Shown: positions 50,230-59,435, counted from the stretch's first letter. The stretch is DNA of 64,000 nucleotides from Oceanobacillus manasiensis (GCF_000724085.1 NZ_CCDL010000001.1:1302001-1366000), one strand, 5' to 3'. Notes: a model not told the origin generated them from the sequence alone. Numbers and translations: made by a program.

Positions 50230-51909
50230 ATGAGAAAATTTTTAGCTTTTGATATAGGGGGTTCATTAATTAAATATGGGGTCGTCACGGAGAAAGGGAC
50301 TTTTCATGAGAAGAATGAAGTTAATACCGAAGCCCATCTTGGAGGACCAGAGGTTTTAAATAAAGTTAAAAAAATAGGTGAAGAATTAATCCTAACTTAT
50401 GATATATCTGGTATCTGCATTAGTACAGCTGGGCAAGTCGATTCAAAAAAAGGAGAAATTTTGTATGCTTCCCCAATTATCCCTAACTATACTGGCACAA
50501 ATGTTAAAAAGGAATTAGAGAATCATTTTAATTTACCCGTAGAGGTAGAAAACGATGTGAATTGTGTAGGTTTAGCGGAGTCTTGGATCGGAAAAGGGAA
50601 AGATGCTAAAAGCATGTTCTGTTTAACAATCGGTACAGGGATAGGTGGTAGCTACATTATTGATAATAAGCTGCATACTGGTCACAGTTATAGTGGAGGG
50701 GAGATTGGCTATATTCCAATTGAGGGAAGCCAGTTTCAGGAGTTAGCATCAACTAAAACGCTTATTCAAAATGTCGCAAAGCAAAAAGAGATGCCAGAAA
50801 AGACCCTAGATGGTAAAAAAATATTTAAACTAGCTATGGAAGGCGATGAGATTTGTAAAAACGAGATTGAAAGATTGGTTTATTACCTATCTAAGGGAAT
50901 TGCTACCATCACATATATGATGAATCCAGAAGTGATCGTCATTGGTGGTGGGATTACAAATCAAATGGACTATCTGTATCCACGAATTATGAAGCAGCTT
51001 GAAATAGATATTATGCCTTCCATCTTAAATCAAACAAAAATTGAAATTGCTGGGAATTTAAATGATGCTGGCGTTATTGGCGCCCTGCGCTACTTTTTAC
51101 TACAAGAGTCGTTACAGCCATTTAACAAAATCACCACCATGATTGAGTCGAATAAACATAGGTTAACAAAAGGCGAGAGCATGATAGCTAACTATATTAC
51201 GATGAATTTAAGTGATGTACCTAATCATACTATCTCTGAGATGGCTGAAAAAATTAATGTTTCAGAGTCGATGATTACACGTTTTTGTAAAAAGCTAGAT
51301 ATTGGTTCCTATAGTAGGTTGAGACTCATGTCTAAAGAAGCAATTGTTGGAACACGTATTCACGATAAAGAGGATTCAGGCAGCCTAATTGAAGTGAAGA
51401 ATGATTATATTAACATCTTAAGTAAGCTGGAAACATTGAATCACACAAATGATTTATCTCTATTTAAAAAGAAATTGGTCCTCACCGATCGAATATTTCT
51501 CTATAGTTCAGGGGAAATGTCTTTTTTAATAAATCAATTTAAGTACAAATTAATGAAGTTTGGTATACCAGTAGATGCTTTCTCTAATGCCTATCAAATG
51601 GAAATGTCACAACATTTATTAAAACCAGAAAGTCTTGTTATCGGAATTAGTGCAACAGGCTATAATGCAGAAATTATCGATATGTTAAAAGAGGCTAAGA
51701 AAAAGGGTGCTACAACTATTGCTATTACGAGTCAAAATGATTCTCCTATTTCACTTCAGTCAGATATTGTCTTGTTAAATTCTACAGAGGAGTTCGAGAA
51801 TGAAAACAGTTCTATTGATGAAATTTCCACGTTATATCTTCTCGAGGTCTTTTTTAAGGAATTGCAGGTTGCAATGAAAGAGTATAGTAATGAATTTGCT
51901 ATAAAGTAG
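50230..51909 (+). CDS. ROK sugar kinase fused to an RpiR-type regulator
   Basis: 559 residues with two complete modules. Residues 1-290: ROK kinase with FDIGGSLIKYGVV (phosphate loop), ENDVNCVGLAESW (catalytic Asp near 110), LTIGTGIGGSYII and GGEIGYIPIE; the usual CxCGxxGC zinc cluster is missing. Residues 295-559: RpiR regulator with a helix-turn-helix (TKGESMIANYITMNLSDVPN, EKINVSESMITRFCKKLDIG) and a SIS sugar-phosphate domain (YSSGEMSFLINQFKYKL, VIGISATGYNAEIIDMLKEA). One chain could phosphorylate the incoming amino sugar and sense its phosphate to control the operon. Start ATG after GAGGAGAGG. Stop precedes the DUF4127 gene by 9 bases. Confidence 0.88.
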   Translation: MRKFLAFDIGGSLIKYGVVTEKGTFHEKNEVNTEAHLGGPEVLNKVKKIGEELILTYDISGICISTAGQVDSKKGEILYASPIIPNYTGTNVKKELENHFNLPVEVENDVNCVGLAESWIGKGKDAKSMFCLTIGTGIGGSYIIDNKLHTGHSYSGGEIGYIPIEGSQFQELASTKTLIQNVAKQKEMPEKTLDGKKIFKLAMEGDEICKNEIERLVYYLSKGIATITYMMNPEVIVIGGGITNQMDYLYPRIMKQLEIDIMPSILNQTKIEIAGNLNDAGVIGALRYFLLQESLQPFNKITTMIESNKHRLTKGESMIANYITMNLSDVPNHTISEMAEKINVSESMITRFCKKLDIGSYSRLRLMSKEAIVGTRIHDKEDSGSLIEVKNDYINILSKLETLNHTNDLSLFKKKLVLTDRIFLYSSGEMSFLINQFKYKLMKFGIPVDAFSNAYQMEMSQHLLKPESLVIGISATGYNAEIIDMLKEAKKKGATTIAITSQNDSPISLQSDIVLLNSTEEFENENSSIDEISTLYLLEVFFKELQVAMKEYSNEFAIK

Positions 51910-51918
51910 GTGTAAAGC

Positions 51919-53442
51919 ATGAAAATTATCTATATACCGTTAGATGAACGCCCTTGCAATACACAGGTTGTAGAGAGAATAGCTTCTTCCTGTTCCCAAA
52001 TTAATTTTGTCTCTCCTCCACCAGAACTGCTTGGATTAAAAAAGAGACCAGCCAATAATGAAGGCATATGGGCGTGGTTATTCCATGAATCGAAGGGTGC
52101 TGATGCTATTATATTAAGTATAGATATGCTGGTATACGGTGGTATTGTACCTTCAAGGATTCATTATTTACAAGAAGAAATGGGCTTAGTGTGGATAGAA
52201 AGATTACGTGAGTTTCATAAGATGTATCCAGGAATTCCTATTTATGCTTCCAATTTAATCATGCGGACACCTAAGTATAGCTCGAACGATGAGGAACCAG
52301 ATTATTATGGGACATGGGGAAGAGAAATATTTTTAAACTCCTACTTAAAGGATAAAAGCGTGCGGGAGAAGTTATCAGAGGAAGAATCAGAACAATTAAG
52401 TGTTATTGAAAAGAAATTGCCAAAAGAAATTGTAGAAGATTATGAGAAGAGGAGAGCTTTTAACTTACTTATAAACCAAGGAGTATTAGATTTAGTAATG
52501 GATGGAGTAATTACTTTTCTCTCTATCCCGCAAGATGATAGTGCCGAATATGGCTACACAACTATTGATCAAAACATTATTGTAAGAAAACGTGACGAAC
52601 TTCGTCTGTATGAAAGTGTCCATATATATCCAGGAGCTGACGAGGTTGGGGCCACTTTGCTAGCGCGGGTTTTTAATGATTTAACAGGGGATAGCCCTGC
52701 AATATATCCAATCTGGAGTAGTACTCTCGGCCCTCAAGTCATCCCTATGTATGAAGATCGCCCATTTGCTGAGTCAATGAAGGCCCATATTCTCGCCTCT
52801 GGCTGTACATTGGTTGACGACCAAGATTCTGCTGATATCATTCTTGCCTATAATACACCTGGAAAGGTCATGCAAGAATCATGGGATCAATCCAGAAAAG
52901 ATATCACCTATTCAACTTTCCGGAATATGTTAATGTTTACAGAACAAATTAAGAAATTTATTAACCTAGGGAAAGATGTAATTGTTGCAGATTCTGCTTA
53001 TGCCAACGGCGGAGATCGGGATTTAATTTTGCTGTTGGATAAACAGCAAATGTTAGATAAACTCATATCATACAAGGGATGGAACACAAACTGTAATACC
53101 TTAGGAACAACAATTTCACAGGGAGTAATTGGTCGGTCCGGAGATAAGGTAAAGGTACAAGAAAATATTATTTATCATTTGATGGACGATTATTTTTACC
53201 AAGCAGAGATTCGCATGAAAATGGTAGATGATCTTTTAATGAAGCATAAACTCAGTTACTTTGACTTAAAAAATCAGGCTGAAAGAGTGAACACTGAACG
53301 AACAAGATTGTTACAGGGCCGGTTTAATGAAGAGATAAAGAATAGTTTTAGAAACATACGTATTAAAAACATAAGTACAAATGCACCTTGGAACAGAATG
53401 TTTGAATGTGGAATTGAACTAGAAACACAGTGGGAAGAATAG
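51919..53442 (+). CDS. DUF4127 family protein
   Basis: 507 residues. Characteristic start IIYIPLDERPCNTQVVERI, then ILSIDMLVYGGIVPSR (near residue 73), YPGADEVGATLLARVF (near 237), FAESMKAHILASGC and VADSAYANGGDRDLILLL (near 355). The family is cytoplasmic, found in Firmicute glycan and amino-sugar loci, and has no settled biochemical role. Conserved Asp, Arg and His residues suggest an enzyme. Weak ribosome binding site (AGGTG); probably coupled to the ROK-RpiR gene just upstream. Confidence 0.85.
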   Translation: MKIIYIPLDERPCNTQVVERIASSCSQINFVSPPPELLGLKKRPANNEGIWAWLFHESKGADAIILSIDMLVYGGIVPSRIHYLQEEMGLVWIERLREFHKMYPGIPIYASNLIMRTPKYSSNDEEPDYYGTWGREIFLNSYLKDKSVREKLSEEESEQLSVIEKKLPKEIVEDYEKRRAFNLLINQGVLDLVMDGVITFLSIPQDDSAEYGYTTIDQNIIVRKRDELRLYESVHIYPGADEVGATLLARVFNDLTGDSPAIYPIWSSTLGPQVIPMYEDRPFAESMKAHILASGCTLVDDQDSADIILAYNTPGKVMQESWDQSRKDITYSTFRNMLMFTEQIKKFINLGKDVIVADSAYANGGDRDLILLLDKQQMLDKLISYKGWNTNCNTLGTTISQGVIGRSGDKVKVQENIIYHLMDDYFYQAEIRMKMVDDLLMKHKLSYFDLKNQAERVNTERTRLLQGRFNEEIKNSFRNIRIKNISTNAPWNRMFECGIELETQWEE

Positions 53443-53561
53443 TTTTAGGAGTCGGTGGAGCGATTGCCAGTCCCCAGCAAATTATAGAAAATAGTAAGTA
53501 CTATAATAGGAAACTAGCGGAACATGTCCAATATGAGAGTAGGTGGTTGATTGATGCGTGA
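53430..53561 (+). CDS. Possible 43-residue small gene or gene remnant
   Basis: Frame from GTG 53430, inside the last codons of DUF4127, to TGA 53561, overlapping the start of the FAD gene by 8 bases. The product (MGRIVLGVGGAIASPQQIIE, then YYNRKLAEHV and ESRWLIDA) looks protein-like, and the overlaps at both ends are typical of coupled genes. However no strong ribosome binding site is visible and it may be the C-terminal rest of a deleted gene. No family recognised. Confidence 0.35.
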   Translation: MGRIVLGVGGAIASPQQIIENSKYYNRKLAEHVQYESRWLIDA

Positions 53562-55128
53562 AGAAAATGCGAATGTTGTAGTTCTCGGTGGAAGTCTTGG
53601 TGGATGTATGGCCGCATTATCTGTTGCTAAAATGGGTTTCCGTGTCATTCTTACTGAGGAAACGGATTGGCTTGGAGGACAATTAACTAGTCAAGCTGTT
53701 CCACCAGATGAACACAAATGGATTGAAGAGTTTGGCGCAACAGCATCATATCGAGAGTTTCGGCAACGGGTACGTAACTATTATAAAGAAAATTATCCGT
53801 TAACAACGGAAGCTCTAAGTGATGATTATTTAAACCCCGGAAATGGGTGGGTTTCTAGGTTGGCTCATGAACCGAAAGTTGCTTTAAGTGTTTTAAGTGA
53901 TATGCTTGCACCATATATAAATAGTGGCAAGATAAGAGTTCTCTACGGATATAAACCCCATGATGCGGAGTTGCACAATGATATTATTGAGTCAGTAATC
54001 GTCCAGCACTTGCACACTAATGAGAAATTAAAATTGGTAGGGACTTATATTTTAGATGCTACCGAATGTGGAGATGTCTTACCTTTAGCAAAAGTGGAAT
54101 ATGTAGTAGGGGCAGAGTCTAAACAAGAGACTGGTGAACCCCATGCACGAGAAATGAAGGATCCTTTAGACACGCAAGCTATAACCTACGTTTTTGCAGT
54201 TGATTATGTGAAAGGTGAAAATTTCACCATTGATAAGCCCGAACAATATGAATTCTGGAAAAACTATGTGCCGAGCTTTTCTAGCTATTCATTACTTGAT
54301 TGGCATGCAGTGAACGCAGCTGATACAACAACATTAAAAGAATTTACGATGTTTCCAAATAATGAAGGAATACCTTCACTTTTTACATATCGACGAATTC
54401 TCGATGTTAGCAAAGTAGAAGAGGGTCTATATGATGGAGATATATCCCTGATTAATTGGCCACAAAACGATTACTTTTTAGGGTCTATTTTGAACGTTAC
54501 AGATGAAGAACGAAAAAAGCATTTAAAGGGAGCGAAGGAGTTAAGCCTTTCCCTGTTATATTGGTTACAGACAGAAGCCCCCCGTTTAGATGGCGGCAGA
54601 GGGTTTCCAGGTTTACGTTTGCGAAAAGATGTTTTGGGTACAGAAGATGGGTTCGCAAAGTATCCTTACATACGAGAATCAAGAAGAATTAAGGCACTCC
54701 AAACTATTACGGAAATGGACGTTAGTAAGGAAGAAAGAGGCAAGAAGGGCATACGGAAATATAAGGATAGTGTTGGGATTGGTTGTTATCATTTGGACCT
54801 CCATCACACAACGAATTCCAATAGAGCGTTCTATATACCAAGTTACCCTTTTGAAATCCCGTTAGGAGCTTTGCTAACTGTTCGAGTTAAAAATTTGTTA
54901 CCAGCCTGTAAAAATATTGGCACCACCCATATAACAAACGGGTGCTGTCGGCTACATCCTGTCGAGTGGAATATAGGAGAAGCAGCAGGATTCTTAGCAG
55001 GATATGCTATGTTGCATAATATTTCCACACGTGAGATAAGAGATAATCCAGAGCATCTAAAACACTACCAGGATATTCTAGAGGATAATGGCGTTGCATT
55101 ACATTGGCCTGAAGGTATGGAAGTGTAG
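53554..55128 (+). CDS. FAD-dependent oxidoreductase (FAD_oxidored family)
   Basis: 524 residues, start ATG 53554 after AGGTGG. Rossmann motif VVVLGGSLGGCMAALSVAKM (residues 8-27), TEETDWLGGQLTSQAV (near 39, the FAD contact seen in this family), a DATECGDVLPLA segment (near 170) and C-terminal GTTHITNGCCRLHPVEWNIG (near 460). The family includes putative dehydrogenases linked to glycoside or amino-sugar breakdown; cytoplasmic, no signal peptide. Fifth gene of the amino-sugar operon, after DUF4127. Substrate unknown. Confidence 0.87.
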   Translation: MREENANVVVLGGSLGGCMAALSVAKMGFRVILTEETDWLGGQLTSQAVPPDEHKWIEEFGATASYREFRQRVRNYYKENYPLTTEALSDDYLNPGNGWVSRLAHEPKVALSVLSDMLAPYINSGKIRVLYGYKPHDAELHNDIIESVIVQHLHTNEKLKLVGTYILDATECGDVLPLAKVEYVVGAESKQETGEPHAREMKDPLDTQAITYVFAVDYVKGENFTIDKPEQYEFWKNYVPSFSSYSLLDWHAVNAADTTTLKEFTMFPNNEGIPSLFTYRRILDVSKVEEGLYDGDISLINWPQNDYFLGSILNVTDEERKKHLKGAKELSLSLLYWLQTEAPRLDGGRGFPGLRLRKDVLGTEDGFAKYPYIRESRRIKALQTITEMDVSKEERGKKGIRKYKDSVGIGCYHLDLHHTTNSNRAFYIPSYPFEIPLGALLTVRVKNLLPACKNIGTTHITNGCCRLHPVEWNIGEAAGFLAGYAMLHNISTREIRDNPEHLKHYQDILEDNGVALHWPEGMEV

Positions 55129-55299
55129 CTCACACTATTCGGTATTTCGATATTTCCCCGAATGATTCCGTATCTTTTCAAATGATAAAGAACTAGAATT
55201 TATATAGATGTGTAAAGCGGTGCAAGCCTTTGATTCTTAACAATTCTCGTTTACATGTTATTCTAAGAGAATAGTTTAGAAAATTAAGGAGGCACAACA

Positions 55300-55962
55300 A
55301 TGATAAAAGCTGTAATTTTTGATTTTGATGGACTTATTTTGGATACAGAAACGGCATGGTATGATACGTATAAACAAATTTTAAAGGAAACGCATGATTA
55401 TGATCTTCCGCTTTCTGAGTTTGTAAAAGGTGTTGGTGGTGGAGACGATGCGCTTCTTGAATACATAGAAAAGGAAGTAGAAGGGACGTTTCAACCAGAT
55501 GTTTTTCAAGAGAAAGTGAGTGTGATGCACGCTGAACGCTTGAAAGAAGCAGAATCCAGAGAAGGTGTAGAGGATTATCTAAAGGAAGCCTCAGATGCAG
55601 GATACCAAATTGCAATAGCATCTAGCTCTGATCGAAAATGGGTTACAACACACCTTACCAATCTGGGATTGATTGATTACTTTGATCACTTTGTAACTTC
55701 AGATGATGTGGAAAAAATAAAGCCAGCACCAGACTTGTTTCTAAAGGCTATTGAGGTATTGGATGTACAACCAGAGGAAGCGATTATATTTGAAGACTCC
55801 TTAAACGGCTTGGTTGCTGCACGGAAAGCGAACATTAAAACAATTATTGTGCCGAATCCAGTTACAGAAAGTCTACCTTTTGAGGATCACCATTTAAAGA
55901 TTGGTTCGATGAAAGAGATGCGTTTAGCGGAGATTATTAAGTCAGTAGATAATGCAGAATAA
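55300..55962 (+). CDS. HAD-family hydrolase (beta-phosphoglucomutase/YhcW-like)
   Basis: 220 residues. HAD motif I IFDFDGLILDTE (nucleophile Asp8, acid Asp10), helical cap (residues 16-85), motif II IAIASSSDR (near 107), Lys in EKIKPAPDLFL (near 145) and motif IV IIFEDSLNGLVAARKA (near 165). Dephosphorylates or mutates small sugar phosphates. Start ATG after AAGGAGG. Thirty bases before NanE, so it may dephosphorylate an amino-sugar phosphate. Confidence 0.88.
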   Translation: MIKAVIFDFDGLILDTETAWYDTYKQILKETHDYDLPLSEFVKGVGGGDDALLEYIEKEVEGTFQPDVFQEKVSVMHAERLKEAESREGVEDYLKEASDAGYQIAIASSSDRKWVTTHLTNLGLIDYFDHFVTSDDVEKIKPAPDLFLKAIEVLDVQPEEAIIFEDSLNGLVAARKANIKTIIVPNPVTESLPFEDHHLKIGSMKEMRLAEIIKSVDNAE

Positions 55963-55992
55963 ATAAAACCGCTTACGGAGAGGGAGGATTAC

Positions 55993-56658
55993 ATGCAAGA
56001 ACTAAAGGGAGGCTTGGTGGTTTCATGCCAAGCCCTTGAAGATGAACCATTACATGGCAACGGCCATATGGCAGCGATGGCTTTAGCTGCTAAACAGGGC
56101 GGTGCAGTAGGGATTCGGGCAAACGGTCCTCGTGATATTTTGCAAATCAAAGAAAAGGTAGATTTACCGATCATCGGCATATGGAAAAAGCATTATGAAG
56201 GATATGAGGCATTTATCACGCCAACTAGAGAAGATGCAAGGATCGTATCGGAAGCTGGTGCAGATATTATAGCAGTTGATGCTACCGATCAGTCGCGCCC
56301 GGAAAAACTAGAAGAATTGGTGAAATACATACAAGACGTGCTCGGGAAAAAGGTTATGGCAGACATCTCGACACTAAGCGAAGGGAAAATAGCGGAGAGC
56401 TTAGGATGTGACTATATAGGTACGACCTTATCGGGTTATACCTCTTATACCCAAAACAGGGCACAACCTGATTTTTCTCTTATGAAGGAACTGATTCAAG
56501 AAGTTTCTATCCCAGTTGTGGCTGAAGGAAATATTGGTAGCCCTGAACAAGCGAAAAAAGCTTTGGAAATTGGTGCGGCTTTTGTAGTGGTTGGTGGGGC
56601 AATAACGCGTCCACAGCTTATCACGAAGGGTTTTGTTGATGGGATGAAAGCATTATAA
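55993..56658 (+). CDS. nanE: N-acetylmannosamine-6-phosphate 2-epimerase
   Basis: 221 residues, NanE family TIM barrel. GGLVVSCQALEDEPLHG at the N-terminus, GAVGIRANGPRDI (near 40), LPIIGIWKKHYEG (near 58, catalytic Lys region), DIIAVDATDQSRP (near 97) and IPVVAEGNIGSPEQAKKAL (near 175) with VVVGGAITRP. Interconverts ManNAc 6-phosphate and GlcNAc 6-phosphate, feeding NagA/NagB. Start ATG after GGGAGG. Suggests that sialic acid, ManNAc or a ManNAc-containing glycan also enters this cluster. Confidence 0.93.
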   Translation: MQELKGGLVVSCQALEDEPLHGNGHMAAMALAAKQGGAVGIRANGPRDILQIKEKVDLPIIGIWKKHYEGYEAFITPTREDARIVSEAGADIIAVDATDQSRPEKLEELVKYIQDVLGKKVMADISTLSEGKIAESLGCDYIGTTLSGYTSYTQNRAQPDFSLMKELIQEVSIPVVAEGNIGSPEQAKKALEIGAAFVVVGGAITRPQLITKGFVDGMKAL

Positions 56659-56708
56659 TTGGTCTATTATGTCAGTAAATCATAGGGCCTAAATAAAGGT
56701 GGTGGCTA

Positions 56709-56731
56709 CCTCCTTTCTTAAAAAAAGGAGG
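56709..56731 (+). terminator. Hairpin between nanE and cutC
   Basis: CCTCCTTT and AAAGGAGG form an 8-bp stem; no T tract follows on the plus strand, so a weak terminator or processing hairpin. Confidence 0.45.
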
Positions 56732-56791
56732 CAGCTGGATTTGGTGTACGCCTCCTTAAAGAAATAGTTTGTAGAGAGGGAGTGAACGAAC

Positions 56792-57481
56792 ATGCAGCTA
56801 GAAGTCATCGTACAAAACAAACAGGAAGCAATTCAGGCAGAGGAGCTGGGTGCAGACCGTGTGGAACTCGTATCAGCTATCTCAGAAGGTGGTCTTACTC
56901 CAAGCTACGGAACGATCAAGCACGTACTTGGGAGTGTGAACATACCGGTTCAGATTATGATACGCCCTCACAGCCGTCATTTCTTTTATACAGACGAAGA
57001 GTTTCATGCAATATGTGATGATATCCAAGCAATTCAACAGCTTGGTGGTAACCGAATTGTCTTCGGTTCTTTAAATGGAGACCACACTGTAAATGAAGCG
57101 ATGCTGAGTAAACTTTTTCATCGTTTTCCTGATATCGATATGACATTTCACCGCGCTTTTGATGAGGTGGTTTCACAGGTAGAAGCCTATGAAACTTTAT
57201 CTAAATATAAGCGGAATGTGAAGCGCATTTTAACTTCGGGTGGAAAGGCAAGTTGTGAAGAGGGCTTAGAGCAACTAATTAAATTAGTTGGTTTAGCCAG
57301 GGATCTTCAAGGGCCATCTATTATGCCAGGCGCTGGGCTTTCATCAGAAAATATCAAAAGAATCAAGCAGGAGACAGGAAGCGTGGCGTTTCATTTCGGT
57401 AAAGCTGTCAGGATAAATCAGTCATTCGCAAATGGTTTTGCGCAAGAAGAGCTAGAGAAGATTCGATTTTATCTGGAATAA
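56792..57481 (+). CDS. cutC: CutC-family protein
   Basis: 229 residues. Starts MQLEVIVQNKQEAIQAEELG, then ADRVELVSAISEGGLTPS (near residue 25), IMIRPHSRHFFYTDEE (near 55), FGSLNGDHTVNE (near 88), MTFHRAFDEV (near 118) and IMPGAGLSSENI (near 177). Named after a copper-tolerance phenotype in E. coli, but the fold is a PF03932 TIM barrel and in Firmicutes it clusters with amino-sugar genes, so a carbohydrate role is more plausible here. Start ATG after GGGAG. Confidence 0.88.
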   Translation: MQLEVIVQNKQEAIQAEELGADRVELVSAISEGGLTPSYGTIKHVLGSVNIPVQIMIRPHSRHFFYTDEEFHAICDDIQAIQQLGGNRIVFGSLNGDHTVNEAMLSKLFHRFPDIDMTFHRAFDEVVSQVEAYETLSKYKRNVKRILTSGGKASCEEGLEQLIKLVGLARDLQGPSIMPGAGLSSENIKRIKQETGSVAFHFGKAVRINQSFANGFAQEELEKIRFYLE

Positions 57482-57507
57482 GTTGGATTAAATTATAGCG
57501 AAGAAAA

Positions 57508-57534
57508 AAACCCTCCGTGTCAGGAGGGTTTTTG
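57508..57534 (+). terminator. Terminator after cutC
   Basis: AAACCCTCC pairs with GGAGGGTTT, six-base loop, then T tract. Confidence 0.9.
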
Positions 57535-57730
57535 ATTTGTGCTCATAGAATGAAGCTTAATGAACTGCAAAAAGGATAGAGAGCATAGCGAAAATGCAGT
57601 TCCTGGCCAGCCCACTCCTGTTAACTCGATAATCACTTTAATTCTCCCAACAGGTATAGTACGATTACTATATAAAATAAAAATACATAATTTTATGACA
57701 ACATAAAATTACGAGCGGGAGGAGTAGAGG

Positions 57731-58237
57731 ATGTCCCAAGATTTTAAAAGACCTAAACTAAAAATCCCTAAAACGAAGATAGAATGGGCCGCGGACATTA
57801 TCGGCTATCTATTCTTTTTAGGAACGGTAGGCTTTTTAATCTATCAATGGAATAACCTCCCGAATGAAGTGCCAGTCCATTATAATGCTCAGGGCGAAGT
57901 TGATAACTGGGAATCTAAGTTTGTATTAATCCTATTGCCTGCAATAGGGGTTCTAATTGCAGTAATGATGGAGGTATTTGAAAGATTCCCAGAATGGCAT
58001 AATTATCCAGCGCGGCTTAATCAAGAAAATGTAAAAGCGTTTTATTTATCAAGTCGCAAAATGACAAATCAAATAAAGAACATTTGCTTTATCCTCTTCG
58101 GTATCATTCTAATCGAGTCCATCACCATTGCATTAGGTTGGATTAGCAGTCTGCCGGGATGGTTATTACCACTTATGATTATAAGCACGTTAATTCCAAT
58201 TGTTATAGGTTTGATTCAGCAAAAGAAAATTAAATAG
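57731..58237 (+). CDS. DUF1648-domain membrane protein
   Basis: 168 residues. The DUF1648 signature is clear: WNNLPNEVPVHYNAQGEVDN (residues 38-57) between the first (residues 23-37) and second membrane segments. Four hydrophobic segments in all. DUF1648 is the N-terminal half of SdpI-like immunity proteins; this short form lacks the SdpI part. Start ATG after GCGGGAGGAG. Followed by another small membrane gene. Confidence 0.82.
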   Translation: MSQDFKRPKLKIPKTKIEWAADIIGYLFFLGTVGFLIYQWNNLPNEVPVHYNAQGEVDNWESKFVLILLPAIGVLIAVMMEVFERFPEWHNYPARLNQENVKAFYLSSRKMTNQIKNICFILFGIILIESITIALGWISSLPGWLLPLMIISTLIPIVIGLIQQKKIK

Positions 58238-58309
58238 AGATGAATTGAAGAATGCCATCATTCTATGCTTGTGGTTGCGGCAGACACCTATCTTAAGAGG
58301 AGGCTCATG

Positions 58310-58630
58310 ATGGATATATTAACGTATCTCATTGGCCCTTTTATAGGGGTCCTAATTTTTCAGTTAATAGCGGTGTTTATGTATAAAGATACGGAAAAGA
58401 TTGATAAGGGATTTGTGCTTAATTATAATAAGTTATCATATCGAAGAAAGTTCATATGGAATTTAGTATGGGGGATTCCAATTATAATTGGTGCTTCTAT
58501 AGCCATTTATTTAGTTACCAATTTGTCTACAGCTGAATACATTATTTTAGGCATGGCCTTTTTGGTGCTCTTTTTACTGGAGGTTACTTATAATTATGTT
58601 AAATGGAAAAGGACTGAACAAAATTTCTAA
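58310..58630 (+). CDS. Small membrane protein of unknown function
   Basis: 106 residues if started at ATG 58310, 6 bases after GAGGAGG (ATG 58307 is next to it). Three hydrophobic segments: LTYLIGPFIGVLIFQLIAVF, WNLVWGIPIIIGASIAIYLV and AEYIILGMAFLVLFLLEVTY. A basic, hydrophilic loop lies between the first two. No family recognised. About 70 bases after the DUF1648 gene and probably cotranscribed. Confidence 0.65.
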   Translation: MDILTYLIGPFIGVLIFQLIAVFMYKDTEKIDKGFVLNYNKLSYRRKFIWNLVWGIPIIIGASIAIYLVTNLSTAEYIILGMAFLVLFLLEVTYNYVKWKRTEQNF

Positions 58631-58682
58631 TACAGAAAAGAAAGTGGATCAGGAGTAACCTGTTCCACTTAACAGCATGAGT

Positions 58683-58709
58683 GAGCGGATAATCACTTAT
58701 CGCTTTTTT
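58683..58709 (+). terminator. Terminator
   Basis: GCGGATAA and TTATCGC form a stem around TCAC, then T6; shared by the convergent regulator gene at 58719. Confidence 0.65.
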
Positions 58710-58718
58710 CCGCATGAT

Positions 58719-58934
58719 TTATTTTTCCTCGTCTTCCCGATATTCCAAAATATCACCAGGCTGACATTCTAATGCTTTGCAAATTGCATCTAACGTCGTA
58801 AGTCGAATTGCTTTTGCCTTTCCGTTTTTTAGGATGGAAAGGTTAGCCATTGTAATTCCCACTCTCTCCGAAAGTTCAGTTACACTCATTTTTCTTTTTG
58901 CTAACATCACATCAACATTTATTATAATCGCCAT
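58719..58934 (-). CDS. XRE-family regulator (YozG type)
   Basis: 71 residues, one Cro/CI helix-turn-helix: LAKRKMSVTELSERVGITMA with recognition helix ANLSILKNGKAKAIRLTTLD, then ICKALECQPGDILEYRED. This minimal form is typical of YozG-like regulators paired with DUF2975 membrane proteins, as in B. subtilis YozG/YoaS. Nine bases after the DUF2975 gene, so cotranscribed. Confidence 0.9.
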   Translation of the reverse strand: MAIIINVDVMLAKRKMSVTELSERVGITMANLSILKNGKAKAIRLTTLDAICKALECQPGDILEYREDEEK

Positions 58935-58943
58935 AATATCACC

Positions 58944-59435
58944 TCAGACCGTTAAATCATTTTCTGATTTAATGTTAATTGCTTGCTGTAGAAGTCTTTT
59001 GAGAACGGCAGCAAAGACTGCAATTACCAAGGAAGCGCCACTAATGACCATGCCAATTAAGACAAGTCCCGGTGCGTCGTCCCATTGAGCTACTATAAAG
59101 ACAAGGGGTAGCACAAGGATATATAATCCAGTAATCGTGATGGCACAATATTTAATTTTACTTAAAGCGACTACGGATAAATCAGAAAATGCGTTGTTCT
59201 GATCAATATAACGTAAAAGCTTGAAAGCCTGATACAATGCAAAATAAAATGGAATTGCGGAAAAATACATAACAGCTAAAATGCCAAGGACAATATAACC
59301 TAACTGCGCCCCATCACTTGCATGATCTATTGCCTCCAGCACAATTTTCGGTAAAAAAAAGACACATATTGCAAATATCGGTATCCCCATTAGAATTACT
59401 GCAATCTTTAAAAGAAGCGTTGAACCTTGCTTCAT
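58944..59435 (-). CDS. DUF2975 membrane protein (YoaS type)
   Basis: 163 residues, start ATG 59435 after GAGGTG; the upstream in-frame ATG at 59477 lacks a binding site. Four hydrophobic segments and the family loop YQAFKLLRYIDQNNAFSDLS (near residue 85), the diagnostic DUF2975 segment. Always followed by a small XRE regulator; probably the pair senses membrane or cell-surface state, but no function is established. Confidence 0.88.
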   Translation of the reverse strand: MKQGSTLLLKIAVILMGIPIFAICVFFLPKIVLEAIDHASDGAQLGYIVLGILAVMYFSAIPFYFALYQAFKLLRYIDQNNAFSDLSVVALSKIKYCAITITGLYILVLPLVFIVAQWDDAPGLVLIGMVISGASLVIAVFAAVLKRLLQQAINIKSENDLTV

